DNA from: Burkholderia sp. FERM BP-3421
Lineage (GTDB): Bacteria; Pseudomonadota; Gammaproteobacteria; Burkholderiales; Burkholderiaceae
Length of the DNA: 64,000 nucleotides
Direction of reading: 5' to 3'
Assembly (NCBI RefSeq): GCF_028657905.1
Contig: NZ_CP117782.1
Location: 372,001-436,000 of the forward strand
A model generated the notes under the pieces. That model had not been told where the DNA came from and searched no databases. It saw only the letters and a list, made by a program, of their open reading frames with translations. Both the position numbers and the translations under genes were made by a program. How positions within the stretch are numbered: the first letter of the stretch is position 1; every line of letters starts with the position of its first letter. Below are positions 1 through 8,561 of this stretch, one piece after another.

Positions 1-2
1 CG

Positions 3-518
3 GCCGCATTGGCCGTGCTGCGGACTGAGTTTGAGGGCGCGGAACAGCGCGCACAGATGATCTCGCTATGGGACGGCGGCGATGACGAACAGGCCGGCGC
101 GAAACTCACCTTCCTGATCGCCCCCAAAACGCGCCCGAAGAAAATCGAGGCGGACTTCAATGACGAGCGAGCGCTGTCCATCGACCAGGCGCTCGACGTC
201 GTTCGAGCGATGGTCGCGACTACCGCACCGGCATACATCACCGTCGAGCCGCACGGGTATGCCGAAAGGCAGGTATTTGACGACAAACCGGGAGTGGGCT
301 GGATGCTTTATCTACCCATCAAGATCACTCAGCGCCAACTCCCTGAAGCGCGCGCTCTCGTACCTGTCGTCGTGGACGACCAGACGGCGGGCACGGTCAT
401 CGTTAGCGTAGCTGACGATGTGTTCTCGATCGACAATCCCGAACATGTCGAGATAGCGAACCGAATCGAGATCCGGCTCGCCGATCAGGATTTACTCCCT
501 ACATACACGAGCGTGTGA
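3..518 (+). CDS. Imm52-like immunity protein, 5'-partial
   Basis: The reading frame is open to the left edge, so the true start lies outside the window; the TTG at position 9 is only the first possible in-window start. The visible part is about 170 residues. The C-terminal half carries the pattern I associate with Imm52 immunity proteins: a VGWMLYLP segment, a PEARALVPV stretch, GTVIVSVAD, NPEHVEIANRIEIRL and a final DQDLLP. Members of this family neutralise polymorphic (often type VI-delivered) nuclease toxins, whose genes usually lie immediately upstream, here off-window. Family assignment is by remembered pattern and not by search. GC content is lower than in the core genes to the right. 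Confidence 0.6.
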   Translation, partial: AALAVLRTEFEGAEQRAQMISLWDGGDDEQAGAKLTFLIAPKTRPKKIEADFNDERALSIDQALDVVRAMVATTAPAYITVEPHGYAERQVFDDKPGVGWMLYLPIKITQRQLPEARALVPVVVDDQTAGTVIVSVADDVFSIDNPEHVEIANRIEIRLADQDLLPTYTSV

Positions 519-547
519 GGCGACCACAACTCGCGCCGACTCGCGGG

Positions 548-646
548 TCAGGATAGCCCCACCGGCTCAGCCGCATCGTTCCAGCTGAAGATGATCAACT
601 CGCGTCGATCGACCGCCTTGATCCGCTTGGGTTTCCCGGACCAGAT
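548..646 (-). pseudogene. Possible C-terminal remnant of an unidentified gene next to the IS
   Basis: On the minus strand an open frame ends at a TGA at 548-550 and encodes about 30 residues ending IIFSWNDAAEPVGLS. It runs right up to the stop codon of the insertion-sequence transposase, so if it was once coding its upstream part has been cut off by the insertion. The piece is too short to assign to a family, and part of it may belong to the IS end itself. It could also be chance. Confidence 0.2.
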
Positions 647-1516
647 CTAGAGCGAGTTTTCCGGCGTTTCGGGTCTGGTTGAACCCGGCAAAGGCATCAG
701 CTGACGGGCGAATTCAGCTGGTGCCAACTCTTTGAGAGCAGAGTGAGGACGGCTCTCGTTGTAATCCCGGCGCCAGGCCTCGACGATCGCTTTGGCTTCG
801 CCCAACGTCTCGAACCAATGTAGGTTCAAGCACTCATCGCGGAATGATCCGTTAAACGTCTCGATGTGGCAATTGTCCGTCGGCTTGCCCGGTCGGCTGA
901 AGTCGATTTTTGCTTGGTAGTGGTACGCCCACATATCGAGCAGGCGCCCGGAAAACTCGCTGCCGTTGTCGACAAACAGATGCCGCGGAGCGCCGCGCCG
1001 AGCGGCGATTCGGTTCAATGCGGATACCACGTGTTCGCCTTTCAAGCGTTGCCCCACTTCGATCGCCAACGCCTCCTTCGTGAACACATCCACGATCGTC
1101 AAAGTGCGAAATTTCGAGCCATCAGCAAGCTGGTCAGCCACAAAATCCATACTCCAAGCGTCGTTTGGCCTGACCGGAACGATCTTCGCCACGCGCGTCA
1201 CCACCATCTTTCGTCGCTTCGGCAATTTCGAGCGCAACTGCAACTGCTCTTCGCAATACAACCGGTACGCCTGATTCCGACCCAACTGCCAGCCTTCCCG
1301 GCGCAGCAGTACATGGACGCGTCGATACCCGTAGCGCACACGCGTATAGGCGATCTCGCGCATACGTGAGCGCAGTTCTGGGCGAGGGTCCTTGATGCTT
1401 TTGTAGTACTGAACGCTGCGCGGTTGCTTCACGAGCCGACAGGCCCGCCTCATCGTCAATCCGTAGTGGCTCACCACGTAATCCACCACGTCTCGTCTCA
1501 GCGCGGGCCGGGCCAC
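647..1516 (-). CDS. IS3-family transposase OrfB (DDE integrase catalytic subunit)
   Basis: The 289-residue product carries the retroviral-integrase-like catalytic core of IS3 transposases. The acidic triad is visible: Asp in WSMDFVADQ, Asp in FVDNGSEF, and Glu in NCHIETFNGSF, the last followed by the usual RDECL. An N-terminal HTH_21-like stretch precedes the core. Its own possible start is a GTG at 1516, but it is probably made mainly as an OrfAB fusion by -1 frameshifting at the A6G run where it overlaps OrfA. No stop or frameshift breaks it, and length is normal for the family. Confidence 0.93.
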   Translation of the reverse strand: MARPALRRDVVDYVVSHYGLTMRRACRLVKQPRSVQYYKSIKDPRPELRSRMREIAYTRVRYGYRRVHVLLRREGWQLGRNQAYRLYCEEQLQLRSKLPKRRKMVVTRVAKIVPVRPNDAWSMDFVADQLADGSKFRTLTIVDVFTKEALAIEVGQRLKGEHVVSALNRIAARRGAPRHLFVDNGSEFSGRLLDMWAYHYQAKIDFSRPGKPTDNCHIETFNGSFRDECLNLHWFETLGEAKAIVEAWRRDYNESRPHSALKELAPAEFARQLMPLPGSTRPETPENSL

Positions 1517-1776
1517 TTTTTTGCAGCTACGTCTTGCAAGATGGCCTTGTCCAAGCTCAATTCGGCGACCAGCTTCTTCAGCCGCGCATTCTCGTCCTGC
1601 AACTGCTTGAGTTCGCGTACCTGATCAGACTGCATCCCGGCGTATTGTTTCTTCCACCGATAGAACGTCTGTTCCGAAATACCGACCTGCCGGATCACAT
1701 CGGCCACCGGCATCCCCAGTTCGGCTTGCTTCAGCACTGCCACAATCTGTTCGATCGAAAAGCGTTTCCGTTTCAT
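1498..1776 (-). CDS. IS3-family transposase OrfA (HTH DNA-binding subunit)
   Basis: This 92-residue protein starts MKRKRFSIEQIV and has the HTH_Tnp_1 organisation: a helix-turn-helix in the first 50 residues (VADVIRQVGISEQTFYRWKKQY) and a leucine-zipper-like coiled coil (ELKQLQDENARLKKLVAELSLD, split here: ELKQLQDENARL then KKLVAELSLD). It binds the element ends and pairs with OrfB. A ggaggtcgtttgtc ribosome-binding region lies just before the ATG. The end of the gene overlaps OrfB in the -1 frame, as in other IS407-group elements. Confidence 0.92.
   Translation of the reverse strand: MKRKRFSIEQIVAVLKQAELGMPVADVIRQVGISEQTFYRWKKQYAGMQSDQVRELKQLQDENARLKKLVAELSLDKAILQDVAAKKWPGPR
1516..1522 (-). 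other. Programmed -1 frameshift site (A AAA AAG)
   Basis: Read on the minus strand, OrfA codons near its end are gca aaa aag tgg, giving the slippery heptamer A_AAA_AAG in the correct phase. A -1 slip joins ...AAK directly to KVARPALRR of OrfB, giving one OrfAB transposase. Such sites are well known in IS3 elements; activity here is inferred from phase and position. Confidence 0.8.
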
Positions 1777-1803
1777 GACAAACGACCTCCTGGTTCAGGG
1801 TCA

Positions 1804-2434
1804 AGCCAGGGTGTTCAGTTCGAACAGGGTTAGCCAGCAACAGACGTTGGCCCGTTCCTTCACCTGGACGTTCGAACGTCGGCTCCGCTCAGATTAGGGA
1901 CCTTTGTCCTTGGATCATGTCGCTCGCGTTTCTGACGTCTCCATGCAGCCAACGCTCGTTGCCTGCAGTGTGCCAGCGCTAATTGGGAAGATGGGGGGCG
2001 CAGCGTTGTCGGAATGCTGGGCCGCGACCACGCATGAACAACAGCAACCATGTCGACCTGTACAGCATGCCCCCGACGACAAGAGTAGGGCGACAGTGGC
2101 CAGCGCGGACGAACCCGAGCCCCGAGCACGCCAGAACGTGATCCTTGAGCTCCGCCATTTCGCGGCAAAGCCCGGGGGCGGACATGTCTGTGCATTGCGC
2201 CGGGGGAATGTCGAAATTCCGTCCGACTTCACCGAGGCCGCTCTTCGAAATTACAGCGGTCCGAAAAAATGAGACAGGTCATGCCTACATTTTTCCAACA
2301 ACCATATTCGACACATTTTGTTTAGCAAAACAAACGAAAAATTAGGGAGACATCTAGTAGTTGATAAACGCACCGATCAGTAATATTCCGTAACATGATG
2401 AAAGGAACAGCGATTTCCGAAGAGGAGACCAAAG
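1804..2434 (+). other. Intergenic stretch without a recognisable gene
   Basis: About 630 bp lies between the insertion sequence and the GH92 gene. Several overlapping frames of 60-120 codons are open on both strands, but none has a credible ribosome-binding site, codon bias or family pattern. The last 170 bp is AT-rich and probably contains the GH92 promoter: TTGATA at 2361-2366 and TAATAT about 14 bp on are suggestive, though the spacing is short. A GAGGAGA ribosome-binding site lies at 2420-2428. Confidence 0.4.
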
Positions 2435-4795
2435 ATGAGAAACAACACACGCTGGATAGTGACCGCAATTGCAGTCGCAATGCTGAACGCCGGTTGCGGG
2501 GGGGATACGGTTGACAGTACGCCTGCCGGTAATTCTCCAACGCGCCCCGGCACACCATCGAATCCGGGCACACAGCCTACTCCAGGCTTGCCGTCCAATC
2601 CGGGCACGCCGCCTACTCCAGGCTCGCCGTCCAATCCGACGCACCCCGTCAAGGATTTACAGTTGACGCGCTACGTCGACCCGATGATCGGCACGGATCA
2701 GGTGCCGCCTATCGATCCTGAAATTGCCAAATCCGAAACCCATCCTGAAGATTTGCTCGGCGGTTTTACAACGCCTGCTGCCTCGTTGCCGTCCGGCATG
2801 GTTCAGTGGGGACCGGATACCCCACCTGTTCCCGATGTGTGGAGTCCACCCGGTTATCACTACAGTCAGACAGAAATCACCGGTTTCAGCGTCACGCACC
2901 TGAGCGGTGTCGGTTGTAGCGCCGGAGGCGCATTGCCAATATTTCCGACCGTCGCCGGCCAAGACGGTCCGGCGTCGTTCAAGCATTCGAACGAGACCGC
3001 GAAACCCGGCTACTACAGTGTGACCTTCGACAACGGTATCCGTACCGAACTGACGGCAACGTTGCGTTCCGGCGCCGCACGTTTTGCATGGCCGGACGGC
3101 AAGAGCGGTCAACTCAACATTTCGGCTGAAAGCACCGCAAACGCGGGTGATGGGGTAATTTCACTCGATCCGAATGATCCGAAAGCGTTGCAAGGTACGC
3201 TGACAGGTGGCGGTTTTTGCAATAACGGTCAGACTTACACCATCAATTTTTATATTGAATTTGATAAGGAGTTCAAATCAAACATAAGCGGCGACAACGC
3301 ACAATTGACTTTTCCATCGTCGAAACCAGTGAACATGAAAGTCGGGATTTCGTACGTCAGCGTCAAAAATGCGAAGGATAACTTGCAACAGGAAAGTGGA
3401 TCCCAAACGTTCGACCAACTTGTGTCGCAGGCCGATGCAATATGGAACCAGGAACTGAATGCAATTCAAGTAACGGGCGGTAGTGACGAGAATCTGAAGA
3501 AGTTCTATTCATCGTTATATCATGCGCTGCTTGCTCCTAGCATTTTCAACGATGCAGACGGCGAATATCTGGCGGTGGACGGCACAACGGCCAAGGTGCA
3601 AGCGGGTCACAACCACTACACGACGTTCTCCACCTGGGACATTTACCGTTCGCTGATGCCGATGATCGCGTGGCTCAAGCCGGCTGCCGCAAGTGACATG
3701 ATGCAGTCGCTTGTCGATGACGCCAACGTGTGCGGCGGCAGTTTCCCGAAATGGGTCGAAGCCAACACGACTAGCGACGTGATGCCAGGTGACGGAGCCT
3801 CCATTCTTGTAGCGCAGAGTTATATGTACGGTGCGACCGGCTTCGATACGAAAAGAGCATTGTCGATCATGCTCGATACGGCAAATGGTGTCGCCACTTC
3901 GTGCAACGGAATCACCGCCCTCCCGGGACTTTCCGATTACATCAAGTATGGCTATTTGCCCCCGGAAACGATCAGCAACGGCCCCGCATCGACGACACTG
4001 GAGTATGCCGTTACGGACTATGCTGTTTCTCGTTTCGCGCAGGCGCTTGGCGACGACAATAACGCCGCAAAAATGCTGATGCGTTCGACGAACTGGAAAA
4101 ATCTGATCAAACCGTCTACCCGCGCTCACAACGGTACAACGTTGCCGACGCTGTCCGATCGCACTGGCGATGGAAAATGGACGGCGAACTCGTACAAGGA
4201 AGTTGAAGGCAACGTTGAACAATACACGTGGATGGTACCGTTCGACATTCCCGGTTTGATCAACATCCTGGGTGGTGATAGCGCAGTCGTTCCCCGGCTC
4301 GATATGTTCAACCTCTTCCTGAACGCCGGCGAAGGCAGCCAGCACATGTGGATCGGCAACGAACCGTCGTTCGCGACGCCGTGGATATACAACTGGACGA
4401 GTCGCCCGGACAGGACACAGAAAATCGTGCGCCAAATCGTCAATCAACAATACACGACGGCCGCATCCGGTCTGCCGGGCAATGACGACGAAGGTGCAAT
4501 GTCTGGATGGTTTGTGTGGGCGGCGCTTGGACTTTATCCGGAAGTCCCGGCTGTACCGGGTTTTACGCTGACAGGCCCTTTATTCCAACATGCGCTGATC
4601 AAACTCGGCAACGGTAATACGCTGACGATTGACGCTGACAACCCCGACTTCACCTACGTCAAAAGCGCCACACTGAATGGCGCTGCGTTGAACAACACGT
4701 GGCTTGACCTCGAGCAGGTCAGGAATGGTGGCGCACTTGCTTTCGGCCTCAGCGATGCGCCTACGACATGGGGACGTCCGCCTGTGGCACGGTGA
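2435..4795 (+). CDS. GH92 family alpha-mannosidase, predicted lipoprotein
   Basis: The 786-residue product begins with a lipoprotein signal (basic N-end, hydrophobic stretch, lipobox LNAGC), so Cys about residue 23 should anchor it to a membrane. Residues about 30-72 are a Pro/Thr/Ser/Gly linker with repeated NPGT and PTPG units. The rest is a GH92 glycosidase: YVDPMIGTD, GGFTTPAASLPSGMVQWGPDT, the central YHALLAPSIF / FSTWDIYRSLMP region, and the late GNDDEGAMSGWFVWAALGLYP (from about residue 682) that supplies acidic active-site residues. GH92 enzymes are calcium-dependent exo-alpha-mannosidases that trim mannose from glycans, usually alpha-1,2/1,3. Codon use is plainly less GC-rich than in flanking core genes, consistent with horizontal gain. 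A start at 2435 is supported by the GAGGAGA site. Substrate linkage cannot be read from sequence. Confidence 0.9.
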   Translation: MRNNTRWIVTAIAVAMLNAGCGGDTVDSTPAGNSPTRPGTPSNPGTQPTPGLPSNPGTPPTPGSPSNPTHPVKDLQLTRYVDPMIGTDQVPPIDPEIAKSETHPEDLLGGFTTPAASLPSGMVQWGPDTPPVPDVWSPPGYHYSQTEITGFSVTHLSGVGCSAGGALPIFPTVAGQDGPASFKHSNETAKPGYYSVTFDNGIRTELTATLRSGAARFAWPDGKSGQLNISAESTANAGDGVISLDPNDPKALQGTLTGGGFCNNGQTYTINFYIEFDKEFKSNISGDNAQLTFPSSKPVNMKVGISYVSVKNAKDNLQQESGSQTFDQLVSQADAIWNQELNAIQVTGGSDENLKKFYSSLYHALLAPSIFNDADGEYLAVDGTTAKVQAGHNHYTTFSTWDIYRSLMPMIAWLKPAAASDMMQSLVDDANVCGGSFPKWVEANTTSDVMPGDGASILVAQSYMYGATGFDTKRALSIMLDTANGVATSCNGITALPGLSDYIKYGYLPPETISNGPASTTLEYAVTDYAVSRFAQALGDDNNAAKMLMRSTNWKNLIKPSTRAHNGTTLPTLSDRTGDGKWTANSYKEVEGNVEQYTWMVPFDIPGLINILGGDSAVVPRLDMFNLFLNAGEGSQHMWIGNEPSFATPWIYNWTSRPDRTQKIVRQIVNQQYTTAASGLPGNDDEGAMSGWFVWAALGLYPEVPAVPGFTLTGPLFQHALIKLGNGNTLTIDADNPDFTYVKSATLNGAALNNTWLDLEQVRNGGALAFGLSDAPTTWGRPPVAR

Positions 4796-4924
4796 TTTTT
4801 CAGCGGGAAAAACTGCGTCGCATGTATTTGTCGCAATTGTATATCCATCAAATAAATGCGTTTTTTAATTTTAGTACTTGACCGGCCTCTATTGTCCCCT
4901 TACTCGATCCGGGGCAATTTCGTG

Positions 4925-4959
4925 GCGGGTGTCTGCTTGTTGGGCACCCGCTCTTTTTT
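4925..4959 (+). terminator. Rho-independent terminator after the GH92 gene
   Basis: A perfect 7-bp stem (gcgggtg / cacccgc) with a 13-base loop is followed by ctcttttttata. It sits 130 bp after the GH92 stop and is the most likely end of that transcript. Confidence 0.75.
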
Positions 4960-5221
4960 ATACTGCCGAAGATGCGATGCTGGCACGAGAAATGTGCGCA
5001 GGATCAGACGGATATTTTTCGACGAGAATTTATCACATCCCGTTGAAGCAATGTGCCGCCCTCAACGAGTCGAGGGTCGGGAGCGGAAGTCCGCGAAAGT
5101 GATAGGCCTAGGTTTTGGCGTAGCTTTCTGATCAAAGCCACGTCAGATAAGGCGAAGTTACCGATGCATCATCGTCGACTGCAAGTTGCCTTGCAACTGG
5201 GCGACAGGAGAAGTGCGGAAA
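4960..5221 (+). other. Intergenic region, possible small RNA ending at the next terminator
   Basis: No protein gene is recognisable here. Just before the terminator at 5222 there is a short stem (gttgc ctt gcaac, about 5187-5199), so a small RNA of roughly 100-150 nt ending at 5248 is possible. No family is recognised. Confidence 0.25.
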
Positions 5222-5248
5222 CCCGCTGCGAGCGGGCTTTTCTTTTTT
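5222..5248 (+). terminator. Rho-independent terminator
   Basis: cccgct gcg agcggg forms a 6-bp stem with a 3-base loop followed by cttttctttttt. No annotated gene ends just before it on the plus strand, which is why a small RNA or long 3' extension upstream is suspected. Confidence 0.7.
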
Positions 5249-5360
5249 CATCGCCCTCCGCCGCCTCCGCATGAGCCCCGCCGCGGGACGGCGAGCCGGT
5301 TCGCGAAGTGCGCTATGCTGCGGATTCACGCCGGCCCGCCTCAGTCAACAGGAGTACGCA

Positions 5361-5996
5361 ATGTTCCCCGCAGAAATTCTCGCCGCCTATCTCGCGGCGT
5401 GCATGGTCATCGTCATCTCGCCGGGACCGGACAACATCCTCGCATTGAGCCGCGGCCTGAGCCAGGGCGCGGCCGCCGCGGCCACCTCGTCGCTGGGCGC
5501 GGCCGTCGGCATCATGGTGCATACCGTGGCCGCCACGTTCGGCCTGACCCTGCTGCTGCAGACGAGCCCCTGGGCGTTCTGGGCCGTCAAGCTGATCGGC
5601 GCGGGCTACCTGATCTACCTCGGCATCAAGGCGTTGCGCTCGCGCGATCTGATCTCGATCCGCGCCACGGATCGCCTGCCGTTGCCCACGGTCCTGCGCA
5701 CGGGGATCCTGTCGAACGTGCTCAATCCGAAGCCGGGCCTGTTCGTGATCGCCTTCCTGCCGCAGTTCGTCAGCGCCGGGCGAGGCTCGGTGCAGGTTCA
5801 GATGCTCGTGTACGGCGCGATCTTCGCAGTCAGCACGTTCGTCGTATTCACGCTGCTCGGCGCGTTCGCCTCGCGGCTGTCGAAGTGGTTGCTCGCGCAT
5901 CCGAAGGTCACCGCCCACCTCAATACCGCCGCGGGGATGACGCTGATCGGCGCGGGCCTGCTGGTCCTCTCGCTGCGGACCCGCGCGGCGCGTTGA
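5361..5996 (+). CDS. LysE/RhtB family amino-acid exporter
   Basis: The 211-residue membrane protein opens with the family hallmark SPGPDNILALSRGLSQG after a first membrane segment, and continues with GLTLLLQ, LIGAGYLIYLGIKALRS and NPKPGLFVIAFLPQF, typical of LysE/RhtB translocators with about six hydrophobic segments. These secondary carriers export amino acids or homoserine-like compounds by proton exchange. The ATG at 5361 is chosen because caggag lies 7-12 bases upstream and the conserved N-end starts there; a longer upstream frame is unsupported. It stands alone and ends just before a bidirectional terminator. The substrate is unknown. Confidence 0.9.
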   Translation: MFPAEILAAYLAACMVIVISPGPDNILALSRGLSQGAAAAATSSLGAAVGIMVHTVAATFGLTLLLQTSPWAFWAVKLIGAGYLIYLGIKALRSRDLISIRATDRLPLPTVLRTGILSNVLNPKPGLFVIAFLPQFVSAGRGSVQVQMLVYGAIFAVSTFVVFTLLGAFASRLSKWLLAHPKVTAHLNTAAGMTLIGAGLLVLSLRTRAAR

Positions 5997-6020
5997 CGCG
6001 TCGATGCGTTCAACCATGAA

Positions 6021-6048
6021 AAAGCCCCGCTTCGGCGGGGCTTGGTTT
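6021..6048. terminator. Bidirectional Rho-independent terminator
   Basis: agccccgc TTCG gcggggct forms an 8-bp stem with a stable UUCG loop, flanked by aaaa on the left and ttggttttt on the right. It lies between the convergent LysE and GAF-protein genes and can stop both. Confidence 0.85.
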
Positions 6049-6071
6049 TTCAACGCGGACGCATGGCCGGC

Positions 6072-6569
6072 TCAGCGCCCGCGCTCCGCGCATTCCACGA
6101 ACACGCGGCACAGCGCTTCCATGCCGCGCGCATCGTCGTCGTCGAAGCGCGCGAGCAGCGGGCTGTCGACATCCCATACGCCGAGCAGCGTGCCGTCGGC
6201 CGCCACGAGCGGCACCACGATCTCCGACTGCGACGCCGAATCGCAAGCGATGTGGCCGGGGAATGCGTGCACGTCGCGCACGACCTGCGTCTCGCGCGAC
6301 TGCGCGGCGGCGCCGCATACGCCCTTGCCGAGCGGAATCCGCACGCACGCCGGCTTGCCCTGGAACGGGCCGACCACCAGTTCCCTGCCGTCGTGGAAGT
6401 AGAACCCCGCCCAGTTGAGGCCCTCGAGCGCGTGATACACGAGCGACGAGAAGTTGGCGGCGTTGGCGACGAGATCGGTCTCCGTCTCGAGCAGCGAACG
6501 CGCCTGTGCGACGAGTTCGGCGTAGAGCGCGGGCTTGGACGAGGGCAGGTTGTCAGGCAGTGCGAACAT
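6072..6569 (-). CDS. msrC: Free methionine-(R)-sulfoxide reductase (GAF domain)
   Basis: The 165-residue protein is a single GAF domain of the fRMsr type, which reduces free L-methionine-R-sulfoxide using thioredoxin. The three conserved cysteines of the family are present: Cys75 in GKPACVRIP, Cys85 in GKGVCGAAA and Cys109 in GHIACDSAS. LNWAGFYF and SEIVVPL are also characteristic. Length matches the family (about 160). It is monocistronic on the minus strand, cytoplasmic, and separated from the upstream LysR gene by about 85 bp. The gene name follows common usage and is less certain than the function. Confidence 0.9.
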   Translation of the reverse strand: MFALPDNLPSSKPALYAELVAQARSLLETETDLVANAANFSSLVYHALEGLNWAGFYFHDGRELVVGPFQGKPACVRIPLGKGVCGAAAQSRETQVVRDVHAFPGHIACDSASQSEIVVPLVAADGTLLGVWDVDSPLLARFDDDDARGMEALCRVFVECAERGR

Positions 6570-6655
6570 GAGGGATGACCAGAGTGGGAGGGGCGCCGCA
6601 TCGCGCGCATGGAGCGCAGTCTAAGCGAATTCCGCGATGCGCGCGGTGGCCCGCG

Positions 6656-7564
6656 TCAATCGGGATCGAGCGCCGCGAATCGCTGCGCGAGGAAATCGAG
6701 CAGCGCGCGCACCGACGGCAGCAGGCCGCGCCGCGAAGCGTACACCGCATGCACGATCTCGCGGCGCGGCGCCCAGCCGGGCAGGATCCGCTGCAGCGCG
6801 CCGTGCGCGAGCGCGTCGCGCACCAGCAAGGTCGGCAGCTGTACGATGCCGACGCCCGCCACGGCGGCCGCGCGCAACGCGGGCATGCCGCGCGTCACGA
6901 GCCGGGGATGGTGCAGGATCGTCGCGCGCGCGCCGTCCGGGCCGAGCAGGGTCCAGGCGTGATCGTCCTGCGGCGTGCCGAGCGCGAGGCTCGGCAGGTT
7001 CGCGAGATCGGCCGGCACGCGCGGCATGCCGGCCCGCGCCAGCAGGTCAGGGCTCGCGACCAGACACTGGCCGCGCTCGGCCAGCGCGCGCAGCACCAGA
7101 TCGCTGTCCTCAAGCGGCGGCGGACGCACCCGGATCGCGACGTCGATCCCTTCGCCCACCACGTCCACGCGGCGATTGGTCTCTTCCAGATGGATCTCGA
7201 CGTGCGGGCAGTGCGCCATGAACGCCGCGAGCATGTCGCCCACCAGCGTGTCGAGCAGCGCCACCGGGCAGGTCACCCGCACGATGCCGCGCGGCTCCGC
7301 GTGCAGCAGCGCGATCGCCTCGTCGGCCGCGTCCGCCTCGACCAGCATCGCGCGACAATGCGCGTAATAGGTCTGGCCGACATCCGTCACCGCGAAGCGG
7401 CGCGTCGAGCGCTGGATCAACCGCATCCCGATCCGTTCCTCGAGCAACGCGATCCGGCGGCTCAGCTTCGATTTCGGCAGGTTGAGCGCCCGGCCCGCCG
7501 GCGCGAAGCCGCCGTGGTCGACCACCTGCACGAAGTAGTAGAGGTCGTTGAGGTCTCGTGTCAT
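6656..7564 (-). CDS. LysR-family transcriptional regulator, divergent from pirin gene
   Basis: The 302-residue protein has an N-terminal winged helix-turn-helix (about residues 4-63, FAPAGRALNLPKSKLSRRIA) and a LysR substrate-binding domain (about 90-295) of the CrgA-like type. It is transcribed away from the pirin gene across a 126-bp gap, the classic arrangement for a LysR protein that controls its divergent neighbour and itself. An AT-rich patch at about 7590-7645 probably holds both promoters. The inducer is unknown. Confidence 0.92.
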   Translation of the reverse strand: MTRDLNDLYYFVQVVDHGGFAPAGRALNLPKSKLSRRIALLEERIGMRLIQRSTRRFAVTDVGQTYYAHCRAMLVEADAADEAIALLHAEPRGIVRVTCPVALLDTLVGDMLAAFMAHCPHVEIHLEETNRRVDVVGEGIDVAIRVRPPPLEDSDLVLRALAERGQCLVASPDLLARAGMPRVPADLANLPSLALGTPQDDHAWTLLGPDGARATILHHPRLVTRGMPALRAAAVAGVGIVQLPTLLVRDALAHGALQRILPGWAPRREIVHAVYASRRGLLPSVRALLDFLAQRFAALDPD

Positions 7565-7690
7565 TCATCGTTCACCAGATGGAACGCTGCGTGTGATTAT
7601 TGCAGCCTACCGATTCCATCGTTCTGATTATATTGTTCTATTCATGGCGCGGGGCTTCCGCTCCGCCGGTGAACCCCACAGGAGAACCAC

Positions 7691-8557
7691 ATGAAGAAGA
7701 TCGTCGGCGTGTACAGCGCACCGCGTTCGCATTGGGTCGGAGATGGTTTCCCGGTGCGCTCGATGTTCAGTTACGACAGCCATGGCGCGCACTTGAGCCC
7801 GTTCCTGCTGCTCGACTACGCGGGGCCGGCGCAGTTTCCGCCGGGCACCCATCGCCGCGGGGTCGGCCAGCATCCGCACCGCGGCTTCGAGACGGTGACC
7901 ATCGTTTACGAGGGCGAGGTCGACCATCGCGACTCGACGGGCGCGGGCGGCCATATCGGGCCGGGCGACGTGCAGTGGATGACGGCGGCAGGCGGGATCC
8001 TGCACGAGGAGTTCCATTCGGAGCAGTTCACGCGGCAGGGCGGCACGCTCGAAATGGTGCAGCTGTGGGTGAACCTGCCGGCGAAGGACAAGCTCGCCGC
8101 GCCCGGTTATCAGACCCTGCTCGACACGCAGATTCCGTCGGTCGCGCTGCCGGACGAGGCAGGGCGGGTGCGCGTGATCGCGGGCGAGTTCGACGGGCAT
8201 CGCGGCCCGGCGCGCACCCATACGCCGATGGACGTCTGGGACGTGCGCCTGAACCAGGGCGGCCGCGCGCGTTTCGAGATCGCTGAAGGTCGCACGCTCG
8301 CGCTCGTCGTGCTGCGCGGCACGGTGCTTGTCAACGGCGCGGAAATCGCGCGCGAGGCGCAGCTCGTGCAGTTGGCGCGCGAAGGCGACGGGGTCGAGAT
8401 CGAGGCCAACAACGACGCGACGCTGCTGCTGCTGAGCGGCGAGCCGATCGACGAGCCGATCGTCGGTTATGGCCCGTTCGTGATGAACAGCGAGGCGGAA
8501 ATCCGTCAGGCCGTCGACGATTTCAACAGCGGCCGGTTCGGGCGCATGCCTGCGTGA
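7691..8557 (+). CDS. Pirin family protein
   Basis: This 288-residue bicupin has the pirin metal site: His61 and His63 in GQHPHRGFET, and His105 with Glu107 in GGILHEEFHS. The N-terminal cupin (about 15-125) and C-terminal pirin_C domain (about 175-275) are both present. Bacterial pirins bind iron or other metals and act as quercetinase-like dioxygenases or as modulators of metabolic enzymes; which applies here is not visible. A caggagaacc ribosome-binding site precedes the ATG. The divergent LysR gene is the likely regulator. Confidence 0.9.
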   Translation: MKKIVGVYSAPRSHWVGDGFPVRSMFSYDSHGAHLSPFLLLDYAGPAQFPPGTHRRGVGQHPHRGFETVTIVYEGEVDHRDSTGAGGHIGPGDVQWMTAAGGILHEEFHSEQFTRQGGTLEMVQLWVNLPAKDKLAAPGYQTLLDTQIPSVALPDEAGRVRVIAGEFDGHRGPARTHTPMDVWDVRLNQGGRARFEIAEGRTLALVVLRGTVLVNGAEIAREAQLVQLAREGDGVEIEANNDATLLLLSGEPIDEPIVGYGPFVMNSEAEIRQAVDDFNSGRFGRMPA

Positions 8558-8561
8558 AAGA

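Larger units (their letters stand above)
628..1803 (-). mobile_element. IS3-family (IS407-like) insertion sequence, about 1.2 kb
   Basis: Two overlapping minus-strand genes, a helix-turn-helix OrfA and a DDE transposase OrfB, have the size and order of an IS3-family element of the IS407 group. Both genes are intact, so the element may be active. Likely ends are an imperfect inverted repeat: ctggttcagggtca near 1790-1803 on the right and tgggtttcccggaccag at 628-644 on the left, sharing the core GRACCAG. I found no clear 4-bp target duplication, so the borders are good to perhaps 20 bp only. It sits between an Imm52-like gene and a GH92 gene, in a low-GC accessory stretch. Confidence 0.8.

Noticed and set aside
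1860..2272. Overlapping frames on both strands between the IS and the GH92 gene
   Set aside because: No codon bias, ribosome-binding site or recognisable motif separates any one of them from chance open frames.
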